Shown here: piece after piece, positions 16,874 to 24,455 of the stretch
How positions within the stretch are numbered: position 1 is the stretch's first letter
Layout of the letters: each line of letters begins with the position of its first letter
NCBI GenBank assembly: GCA_903861195.1
Contig: CAIOTJ010000145.1
Coordinates: 1 to 33,693, forward strand
DNA from: an uncultured Planctomycetaceae bacterium
Lineage (GTDB): Bacteria; Planctomycetota; Planctomycetia; Planctomycetales; Planctomycetaceae
Length of the DNA: 33,693 nt
Reading direction: 5' to 3'
The notes under the pieces: generated by a model
Database searches by the model: none
Seen by the model: the letters and a program-made list of their open reading frames with translations, nothing else
Told to the model about the DNA's origin: nothing
Made by a program: the position numbers and the translations under genes

Positions 16874-17956
16874 ATGGCCGCCCTGGCGACGGTCCGCAGC
16901 CAACCAGGTCTTGTTTCCCCCCTTTGGTCTCGTCTTATGCGCTCCTGGCTTCAGACTCTCCGACGGACCGACCTGGCTCTGGTTCTCACCGGTGCGGCCC
17001 TGGCGCTCACCTGGTGGGGAGCGATTGGTTCCTCCCGACAGCGGCCCGCGCTCCCCACGGCCCAGGTGGTCGACTACGGACATTTCCAACCCGATCGACG
17101 ATTCCCGGAAAAGCCCCCCCGCATGGGGGCGCCGGTGATCGCGCCCGCCGCCAGTGATGTCGCCGGAGACGAACTGGTGCTGGGTGTGGAAATCGGACTG
17201 GCCTCCCGCGCGTACCCGCTCAACATGCTCAGCGGCCCCGATCACGAGTGCCTCAATGACGAACTGGGGGGTGAGGCGATTGCCGTCACCTGGTGCGACT
17301 TCTGTCACGATGGCATCGTCTATTCCCGCGATCTCGACGGCCAACGGCTCACCCTCGTGGTCTCAGGATTTCTGTGGGAGTACAGCATGGTGCTGATCGA
17401 CGCCGAGACCCGCTCTTTGTGGACCCAGGTGGCGGGCCGGGCGTTGCGGGGCCCGCTGACCGGAAAAAGCCTGAACCGCCTGCCCGCCACCATCACCACC
17501 TGGGCCAACTGGAGAGCCCTGCATCCCACCACCGACGTCATCAACCTGCCCCGCGAACGCGAACTGTTTCGTCGCGACTACCAGCACCAGCGGGAACGGT
17601 TTGTCATTGGTTTCGAACACCAGGGAGCCGCCGCCCACGCCCGCTTCGACCGGTTGGCGAGTGGTCGGGTGGTCAATTTCGAGGTCGCCGATTTCCCCCT
17701 GGTGACGACGTATGACGATGACGCCACCGCCGCCCGGGTCTTCCACAGGGTCATCCGCGACCGCGTGCTCTCGTTCGCACCGGCCGCCCAGGGGACGATG
17801 TTCGATCGCGAAACCAACAGCACCTGGAATGCCGCCACCGGACTGTGTACCGCCGGTCCGCTGGTCGGCTCGCGGCTCGCCCAACAGCCCGCGATTGTGG
17901 CCTATACCCAGGTCTGGAAGGCCTTCTTTCCCCAGAGCCGCGATTTCAGCCCCTGA
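16874..17956 (+). CDS. DUF3179-domain membrane-anchored protein
   Basis: About 360 residues. After a short variable start, an N-terminal membrane helix (LALVLTGAALALTWWGAIG) precedes a large outside domain that matches DUF3179: GVEIGLASRAYPLNMLSGPD, then AVTWCDFCHDGIVYSRDLDG, where the family usually has a TWCPLC-type motif, then SLWTQVAGRALRGPLTGKSL. The two Cys and the His of CDFCHDG may be a metal or redox site. Function of the family is unknown. The start is uncertain: the ATG at 16874 has no clear ribosome site and the ATG at 16937 gives a more usual anchor start (MRSWLQTLRRTDL). The gene lies 12 bp after the ceramidase-like gene and 61 bp before the DUF1080 gene. Confidence 0.85.
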   Translation: MAALATVRSQPGLVSPLWSRLMRSWLQTLRRTDLALVLTGAALALTWWGAIGSSRQRPALPTAQVVDYGHFQPDRRFPEKPPRMGAPVIAPAASDVAGDELVLGVEIGLASRAYPLNMLSGPDHECLNDELGGEAIAVTWCDFCHDGIVYSRDLDGQRLTLVVSGFLWEYSMVLIDAETRSLWTQVAGRALRGPLTGKSLNRLPATITTWANWRALHPTTDVINLPRERELFRRDYQHQRERFVIGFEHQGAAAHARFDRLASGRVVNFEVADFPLVTTYDDDATAARVFHRVIRDRVLSFAPAAQGTMFDRETNSTWNAATGLCTAGPLVGSRLAQQPAIVAYTQVWKAFFPQSRDFSP

Positions 17957-18017
17957 TCTGACAGCGTTTGTTCCCTGTCGTCCATTCTCTGCCGCTCGCC
18001 CGCTGCCTGGTGAAGTC

Positions 18018-19853
18018 ATGACACTCCGCTCCGCCTGCTCGCTCCTGTGGCTGTTGGCCGCCTGCTTCGCCCCCCCGGCACTGCACGCCGCCGATTGGAG
18101 CCACGACCAGATCCCGCACCTGCCCGCCGGAGAGTTGCCTGTCCAACTCTTCAATGGGCACGATCTCTCGGGCTGGACGGGACAGACCGCCAAATACTTC
18201 TCGGTCGAACAGGGGGAAATCGTCGGGCGCAACGGGGGCGAGAACGCCCCCGCCGCCAGCACCTACCTTGTCACCACCCGCAAGTACCGTAACTTCCGGC
18301 TGCTGTTCGAAAGCCGGCTGGTCACCAGCGAAATGCACTCCGGCATTGCCCTCTGGGGGCGGAACGTCGAAAAGGGGGGAGATCCCTGGAGCTACCAGGG
18401 GCACCTCGTGATGTATCCCTCCGGCTATGGCTACTACGACCTGTTCCGCCGCAACAGCATCTTCCAGGACACCCTCGGGGTGGCCAAACGAGTCGGACGC
18501 CAGCACGACTGGAACCAGATGGAGATCCTGGCGGTGGGACGCCGCATCCGCCATGTCATCAATGGCACCCTCGTGGCCGATTGGAGCGATCCCCAACCCG
18601 AGCTGTGCGGCGAGGGGCCCATCGGCCTGCAGCTCCACTCGAACACCGTGCCGCAGGAAGTGCGCTGGCGGGGCCTGATCCTCACCGAGAATCCCCGCGA
18701 TGAACTGATCACCGCGACCCACCGCGATGCCGGTCTCGTCAAGCAGGGAAACCCCGCCGAGTCGGGCCTCGACGCCGCGGCTCTCGCGAAGATCAACGAC
18801 CGGATGCAGCGTTACATCACCGAGAAACAGGTGGCCGGGGTCGTCACGCTGGTGGGGCGCCGCGGGCGTGTTGTCCACCACAGCGCGGTCGGGCAGGCCG
18901 ACATCGCCGCGAACCGCGCGATGGACCCGGACAGTCTTTTCGCCATCGCCTCGATGACCAAGCCCATCACGGCCGCCGCGGTGCTCATGCTGCAGGACGA
19001 AGGGAAACTCCGCCTCGATGACCCGGTCTCGAAGTACATTCCCGCCTTCGCCCAGACCTCACTGGCCGAGGGGAAGAAACCCGGGCGTGAAATCCGCATT
19101 CGCGACTGCCTGACCCACACCAATGGCCTCGTGAGTGATCAGCGCAACGTCGGCACCCTGGCCAACACGGTCGATCTGCTGGCGAAGTCGACGCTGGCCT
19201 TCGAGCCGGGCACCCGCTGGCAATACGGCCCCGGCCTCAGTGTGGCCGGCCGCGTGGTCGAAGTCGTCTCGGGCAAGCCGTTCGACACCTTCCTGGCCGA
19301 GCGCATCTTCCAGCCACTCAAGATGACCGAGACCTCGTTCCGCCCCAGTCCCGGGCAACTGGCCCGGGTCGCCCGACTGTATCAGCCCACCGCCGACAAG
19401 CGGGACCTCGAACATGGCCATCACTGGCTGTTCGACGTGACCGCTGAGACCACCCCCAATCCCTCGGGAGGGCTCTACTCCACCGCCCAGGATCTGGCCC
19501 GGTTCTACCAATTGATGCTCAATCACGGTGCGCTCGACGGCGTGCGGTTGCTCTCTCCGCAGGCGGTCCGCGAGATGACGCTGATCCAAACCGGTGACCT
19601 GGAGACCGGCTTCACCCCCGGCAATGGCTGGGGTCTGGGTTTCTGCGTGGTGCGGCATCCGCAGGGAGCGACGGCGGCCTTGTCTGGCGGAACCTTTGGA
19701 CATGGCGGAGCCTTCGGCACCCAGGGCTGGATCGATCCCCAGCGCGACATGTTCTTCATCCTGCTGATCGCCCGACAAAACTTCGGAAATGGCGACGGGG
19801 CCGATCTTCGCAGTGAACTGCAGCGGTTGGCTGTTGAGGCCATTCGCGACTGA
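18018..19853 (+). CDS. DUF1080 (3-keto-disaccharide hydrolase) fused to beta-lactamase-type serine hydrolase
   Basis: A 611-residue exported two-domain protein. Residues 1-25 form a signal peptide (WLLAACFAPPALHAAD). Residues 40-225 are a DUF1080 / 3-keto-glycoside hydrolase-like jelly-roll domain, beginning LFNGHDLSGWTG and including WSYQGHLVMYPSGYGYYDLF and the usual final strand RWRGLILTE. Residues 248-611 are a beta-lactamase/class C esterase domain with the active-site S-x-x-K motif (SMTK, Ser312/Lys315), the WQYGPGLSVAGRVVEVVSG region in place of Y-x-N, and GHGGAFGTQGW as the third motif. The combination suggests an extracytoplasmic enzyme that opens a sugar derivative and removes an ester or amide group, but this is inference. 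The start at ATG 18018 is set by the signal peptide; a longer frame to 17712 overlaps the previous gene. Confidence 0.88.
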   Translation: MTLRSACSLLWLLAACFAPPALHAADWSHDQIPHLPAGELPVQLFNGHDLSGWTGQTAKYFSVEQGEIVGRNGGENAPAASTYLVTTRKYRNFRLLFESRLVTSEMHSGIALWGRNVEKGGDPWSYQGHLVMYPSGYGYYDLFRRNSIFQDTLGVAKRVGRQHDWNQMEILAVGRRIRHVINGTLVADWSDPQPELCGEGPIGLQLHSNTVPQEVRWRGLILTENPRDELITATHRDAGLVKQGNPAESGLDAAALAKINDRMQRYITEKQVAGVVTLVGRRGRVVHHSAVGQADIAANRAMDPDSLFAIASMTKPITAAAVLMLQDEGKLRLDDPVSKYIPAFAQTSLAEGKKPGREIRIRDCLTHTNGLVSDQRNVGTLANTVDLLAKSTLAFEPGTRWQYGPGLSVAGRVVEVVSGKPFDTFLAERIFQPLKMTETSFRPSPGQLARVARLYQPTADKRDLEHGHHWLFDVTAETTPNPSGGLYSTAQDLARFYQLMLNHGALDGVRLLSPQAVREMTLIQTGDLETGFTPGNGWGLGFCVVRHPQGATAALSGGTFGHGGAFGTQGWIDPQRDMFFILLIARQNFGNGDGADLRSELQRLAVEAIRD

Positions 19854-19922
19854 CCACACGGTCCCCTGTCCTGCACGAGCCCTCTCAACATTCGCTCTCA
19901 AGCCCCTGAATCGGGAGACACC

Positions 19923-20840
19923 TTGATCAACCAATCCTCGCGCCGTACGTTCCTGCAATCGGCCCTGACCGCCGCCGTGGTGGGCGGGACCAGCCTGGCG
20001 GGTCGCCCCACACCGGCCGCCGGTCCGGTCCAGCGGAACGGCAAACCGCACCTCAAGCTCAGTCTGGCCGCCTACTCCTACCGCGACTACCTGACGGGGA
20101 AACCAAAACCCCGCATGACGCTCGACCAGTTCATCGAGTTGTGTGCCGACCTGGGGCTCGATGGCACCGAGTTGACCAGTTACTACTTTCCCGAGAATTT
20201 CGACCAGCCGTACCTGGTGAGTCTCAAACACAAGACGTTCCGGCTGGGGCTCGACATCTCGGGAACCGCGATCGCGAACGACTTCTGCCTGCCGCCGGGC
20301 GAGGCGCGGGAGAAGTCCCTGGCGCACACGCGGCTCTGGATCGACCATGCCGCGACGATGGGGGCCCCCGTCATCCGCATCTTCGCCGGAACCGTCCCCC
20401 AGGGAGATTCTGATCAGGCGGCCATCGAGCGGTGCGCGGCGGGCATCAACGAGTCGCTGAAGTACGCCGCCCAGAAGGGGGTCTGCCTGGCGCTCGAGAA
20501 CCACGGCGGCATCACCACCCGTCCCGAGCAGATGCTCGAGATCATCCGGCGGGTCGATGAATCCCCCTGGTTCGGCGTAAACTTTGACGGGGGGAATTTC
20601 CGCTCGGCCGATCCCTACGCCGACCTCGCCCGGATCGCCCCGTACGCCATCAACGTCCAGATCAAAGCCGACATCTTCCGGGGAGACAAACGCGAAGACA
20701 CCGATTTCGCGAAGGTCATCGGCATTCTCAAAGACGCGGGCTACCGGGGTTACGTCGTGCTCGAATACGAGTCGGCCGAAGATCCGAAGACGGGTGTCCC
20801 CCGTCATGTCGAGACGCTCCGCCGGCTGATCCGGAGCTGA
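19923..20840 (+). CDS. Tat-exported sugar-phosphate isomerase/epimerase-like TIM-barrel protein
   Basis: A 305-residue protein of the xylose-isomerase-like TIM-barrel (AP endonuclease 2) superfamily, common in planctomycetes next to DUF1080 proteins. The start is a TTG at 19923 with GGGAGA four bases upstream; it yields a twin-arginine signal (SSRRTFLQSALTAAVVGGTS). Family motifs are LDQFIELCADLGLDGTELTS, PVIRIFAGTVP, VCLALENHGGITTR with the metal-ligand Glu, WFGVNFDGGNF with the next ligands, and YVVLEYESAED near the end. The length fits single-domain members. Substrate is unknown; epimerisation or isomerisation of a periplasmic sugar is the natural guess given the adjoining DUF1080 enzyme. 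Confidence 0.9.
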   Translation: MINQSSRRTFLQSALTAAVVGGTSLAGRPTPAAGPVQRNGKPHLKLSLAAYSYRDYLTGKPKPRMTLDQFIELCADLGLDGTELTSYYFPENFDQPYLVSLKHKTFRLGLDISGTAIANDFCLPPGEAREKSLAHTRLWIDHAATMGAPVIRIFAGTVPQGDSDQAAIERCAAGINESLKYAAQKGVCLALENHGGITTRPEQMLEIIRRVDESPWFGVNFDGGNFRSADPYADLARIAPYAINVQIKADIFRGDKREDTDFAKVIGILKDAGYRGYVVLEYESAEDPKTGVPRHVETLRRLIRS

Positions 20841-20895
20841 CGCCAACTCTGGTCGGCAACCGTCACACACCCGGACCGAGGCCTTCCGATCCACT

Positions 20896-20922
20896 CCGGG
20901 AATCTGGCGGGAAGATTCCGGG
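20896..20922. terminator. hairpin between convergent genes (possible bidirectional terminator)
   Basis: Arms CCGGGAATCT (20896-20905) and AGATTCCGGG (20913-20922) pair with one mismatch around a 7-base loop. It lies between the stop of the isomerase-like gene (20840) and the stop of the RND pump gene on the other strand (20928). The location fits a shared terminator. There is no clear T-run on either side. Confidence 0.5.
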
Positions 20923-20927
20923 CAATC

Positions 20928-23900
20928 TCACCCGGAAATCCCCACTGCCCCGGCTCTGCCTGGGACCTGGCACCCGCTGGCCCCGGTCAGGTCCGTCGAC
21001 AGCAGTTCGTCCGAGGGGCGCTCATACACGCGCCGCCCAAACCGGAAAAACAGGGCGGGGGTGACCACCTGGTCGAGAATGGTTGAGGTCAGCATTCCTC
21101 CAAACACCACCAGGGCGAGGGGATAGAGAATCTCTTTGCCGGTCTGCCCCGCGCCAAACAACAACGGCAGCAGTCCGATGAAGCTGGTCATGGCGGTCAT
21201 CAACACCGGGGCCAGCCGTTCCAGGCTGCCACGAATAATCATCGCCTCACAAAACGTTTCCCCCTCGTGCTGCATGAGGTGGATGTAATGGGAAATCATC
21301 AGAATGCCATTGCGGCTCACCACGCCGATCAGGGTGATGAAGCCCACCCAGTGCGCCACGGAGAGGCTGGTCGCCCCCGCCCAGATGCGGGGCCATTCCC
21401 ACCACGACGCCTCCGCCAGCGCCGACCACTCGGGCCGGTTCACCACCAGCAACGTCACCACCGACCCGAACGCCGCCAGCGGAATGTTGACCAGCACCTG
21501 CAGCGCCCCCCGCCACGAGTCCAGCGCCCGGCACAACAGAAAGAAGACCCCCACCACGCTGACCAATCCCAGCAGCCACAGCCGGCGGTTGGCCTCCTGC
21601 TGCGCCTGGAATTGCCCCCCAAATTCCAACCGGTAAGTCCCCGGCAGACTCCGCAAAGATTCCTCGACCGGGGCCAGTACCCGCTGGATGTCGGCCACCA
21701 CCCCCGCGAGATCGCGTTTCTCCACATTGCAGAAGACCACCACCCGCCGCTGGACATTCTCGCGGTTGAGAGTGTTGGGGCCGGTCGTGTCGAGCACCTC
21801 CACCACCTGACCCAACGCGACCCGGCGCCCCGAGGGGGTCTCCAGGATGGTCTCGTGAATCGTCTGGGGATCGCTGCGAGATTCCTCATCGAACCACACC
21901 ACCAACCCGAAGGATCGCTCTTCTTCCAGCACCTGCGACACCACCCGCCCCTTGTACGCCGTCTCCAGCAACTCGGCCACATCCCCCGGCGCCAGCCCAT
22001 AGCGGGCCGCCTCATCACGGCGGATCTTCAGACGCACCTGCGAGATCTCGACCTGCGGCTCGATCTGCAGATCGACCACGCCGGGAACCGTCTGCATGCG
22101 GTCCTGCACGTCGAACGCCGCCATCCGCAGTTCGCGCAGGTCGTCACCAAAGATCTTGACCGCGATCTGGGCCCGAATCCCCGACATCATGTGATCGAGG
22201 CGATGCGAGATCGGCTGCCCGATGTTGGCGGCCGCTCCCGGAATGCTCGAGATCCGGTCGCGCACATCGGCAATCACCTCCTCCCGTGTCCGTCCTGTGG
22301 ACTCGTGCCCCCACAGGTGCAGGATGGGAATCAGCCGCAGCACCGCCGCCCTCCAGCCAGGCCGGGGGTTCGACTGAGCCAGCAGCCGGACATCGATTTC
22401 CGACGAGTTGACCCCCTCGGCATGTTCATCCAGTTCGGCGCGTCCCGTGCGGCGGGCGACCGACAGCACTTCGGGAACCTCGAGGATCAGCCGTTCGGCC
22501 CGCACGGCAACCCGCTGGCTCTCGGCCAGGCTGGTCCCCGGTTCCAGGCGCAGGCTGATGGTCAGCGTGCCTTCATTGAACGGCGGCAGAAACTCCCCCC
22601 CCATCCAGAAGATGCTGGCGCACGAGACGGTCACCAGCAGCGCCACGGTCGCCAGAACCAGTGAGGCATGCCGCAGGGTGCTCCGCAACACCGGCGTCAC
22701 CAGCCGCTTGAGCCACCGCAACAGCCAGGGATCCGCCCCCTCGTCCAGCAGCCGGGCCTGCCCCAACAACAAGGACCCAAACACCGGGGTGAAAGTCAAC
22801 GAGACCACCAGGGAACACAACAGCGAGATGATGTAGGCGACCCCCAGGGGGGCGAACATTCGCCCTTCGAGCCCCGCCATCGAGAAGAGCGGAAACATGA
22901 CGAGGCTGACGATCAGTGTGGCGTAGACAATCGAGTTGCGCACCTCCCGCGACGCGTCGTAGACCACGGCCAGGACCGGGCGCTGCTGATCAGCGGGCAG
23001 TTGGCGATTCTCCTTGAGACGCCGGTAGATGTTTTCGATATCGACGATCGAGTCGTCCACCAGATCACCGATCGCGACGGCGATTCCCCCCAGGGTCATC
23101 GTGTTGATTGAGATGCCCAGCCAGCGGAATACCAGGATGGTCAACAAGATGGACAGCGGCATCGACGTCAGCGAGCTCAGGCTGATCCGGAAATTCCCCA
23201 TCAGCACGAACAGCACCACCACCACCCAGAGCGCTCCGTCCCGCACCGCCTCGGTCACATTGTCGACGGCGGCCTCGATGAAGTCGGCCTGCTGGAAGAT
23301 CTGCCGTTCGATGACCACCCCCTCCGGCAGTTCGGCCTGCAGGGCGTCGAGCGCGGCCTCGATCTGGCGATCGAGCACCAGGGTGTCGGCATGCGGTTGT
23401 TTTTGAACGGTCAGAATCACCGCGGGGCCGCCGCTGACTCGATTGCCGCTCTCCGACTCTTCCCCCACGCTCACCGGCGAGTCGGCCGAAACCGGTTTTC
23501 CCTCCCCTCGAGGCCGGTCGTTTTCGTCCCCGCTGTCACCGGTCCGTGGAACATTCCCGGAGATCCACTCGTCATCGGTCGCGATTTTCCGCCAGGTGCT
23601 CGCATCACCCCGGGCGAGGGGCCCCCCCAGCCGCACGTCAGCCACATCCCGGATCCGCACGGGAATCGGCTCTCGCCAGAGGACCGGTGTCTCGCCAATC
23701 TCCTCGAGCGAGAGGGCCTGGCCGCTGATGCGCAGCAGCGACTCCTTGGCCTCGCGAACCATCACTCCTCCGCCGGCCAGCACATTCGCTTTCTGGGCCG
23801 CCTCGGTCAGTTCCGCCAGAGTGACCTCCTGGGCGGCGAGCCGCGCCGGCGAGGTCAAGACCTGGTACTGCTTCAAAACGCCCCCCATCACGGTCACCTG

Positions 23901-24446
23901 CGACACCCCCTCGATCGCCAGCAACCGGTTCCGCAGGGTGAATTCCCCCAGCGTGCGCAGTTCCATGCCGGTCGCCGTCCGTTCGGCCTCTGTGCGGGGA
24001 ACCCGTGTCGATCGCAATCCCAACAGCATGATCTCCCCCATGATCGACGAGATCGGGGCCAGCACGGGATTGCTGTCGGGGGGGAGCCGCTCGCGGGCCA
24101 ACTGCAGTTTTTCCGAAACGATCTGCCGGTCACGGAAGATATCGGTTCCCCAGTCGAATTCGACCCAGACAATCGACAGGCCGATCCCCGACGACGAGCG
24201 CACGCGCTGGACCCCCGTCGCCCCGTTCAGCAGATATTCCAGCGGACGGGTCACCAGCAGTTCGACCTCCTCCGGCGCGAGCCCCGGAGCCTCGGTCATA
24301 ATGGTCACGGTGGGGCGGTTCAGGTCGGGAAAGACATCCACCGGCATCTGGCGCAACTGCACCACACCCGCCACCAGCACCAGCAGCGCCCCCAACAACA
24401 CCAGGGGGCGGTTTCTGAGGGAAAAAGCAATCAGCCCGTTGAGCAT
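20928..24446 (-). CDS. CusA/CzcA-family heavy-metal efflux RND pump
   Basis: A 1172-residue inner-membrane RND transporter of the heavy-metal efflux (HME) group, which exports cations from the periplasm or cytoplasm using proton flow. Twelve helices are predicted in two halves of six. Typical segments are the N-terminal RPLVLLGALLVLVAGVVQLR, MPVDVFPDLNRPTVTIMTEA, the TM4 charged motif GDLVDDSIVDIENIYRRL (about residues 460-476) and the matching second-half HWVGFITLIGVVSRNGILMI. CusA has about 1047 residues; part of the extra length is an acidic Gly/Ser-rich insertion at about residues 284-338, between GDAS and GGPAVILTVQKQ, where relatives have a short loop. The position of one TM4 Asp of CzcA (D402) is Ala here, as in other GELVDD-type members. 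The gene lies nine bases after the adaptor gene. Metal specificity cannot be read from sequence. Confidence 0.95.
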   Translation of the reverse strand: MLNGLIAFSLRNRPLVLLGALLVLVAGVVQLRQMPVDVFPDLNRPTVTIMTEAPGLAPEEVELLVTRPLEYLLNGATGVQRVRSSSGIGLSIVWVEFDWGTDIFRDRQIVSEKLQLARERLPPDSNPVLAPISSIMGEIMLLGLRSTRVPRTEAERTATGMELRTLGEFTLRNRLLAIEGVSQVTVMGGVLKQYQVLTSPARLAAQEVTLAELTEAAQKANVLAGGGVMVREAKESLLRISGQALSLEEIGETPVLWREPIPVRIRDVADVRLGGPLARGDASTWRKIATDDEWISGNVPRTGDSGDENDRPRGEGKPVSADSPVSVGEESESGNRVSGGPAVILTVQKQPHADTLVLDRQIEAALDALQAELPEGVVIERQIFQQADFIEAAVDNVTEAVRDGALWVVVVLFVLMGNFRISLSSLTSMPLSILLTILVFRWLGISINTMTLGGIAVAIGDLVDDSIVDIENIYRRLKENRQLPADQQRPVLAVVYDASREVRNSIVYATLIVSLVMFPLFSMAGLEGRMFAPLGVAYIISLLCSLVVSLTFTPVFGSLLLGQARLLDEGADPWLLRWLKRLVTPVLRSTLRHASLVLATVALLVTVSCASIFWMGGEFLPPFNEGTLTISLRLEPGTSLAESQRVAVRAERLILEVPEVLSVARRTGRAELDEHAEGVNSSEIDVRLLAQSNPRPGWRAAVLRLIPILHLWGHESTGRTREEVIADVRDRISSIPGAAANIGQPISHRLDHMMSGIRAQIAVKIFGDDLRELRMAAFDVQDRMQTVPGVVDLQIEPQVEISQVRLKIRRDEAARYGLAPGDVAELLETAYKGRVVSQVLEEERSFGLVVWFDEESRSDPQTIHETILETPSGRRVALGQVVEVLDTTGPNTLNRENVQRRVVVFCNVEKRDLAGVVADIQRVLAPVEESLRSLPGTYRLEFGGQFQAQQEANRRLWLLGLVSVVGVFFLLCRALDSWRGALQVLVNIPLAAFGSVVTLLVVNRPEWSALAEASWWEWPRIWAGATSLSVAHWVGFITLIGVVSRNGILMISHYIHLMQHEGETFCEAMIIRGSLERLAPVLMTAMTSFIGLLPLLFGAGQTGKEILYPLALVVFGGMLTSTILDQVVTPALFFRFGRRVYERPSDELLSTDLTGASGCQVPGRAGAVGISG

Positions 24447-24455
24447 CGCACAGTC

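Noticed and set aside
21267-22664. Long plus-strand open frames opposite the RND pump and adaptor (also 23391-24920 and 24927-26060)
   Set aside because: All are antisense shadows of clearly recognised transport genes and show no domains.
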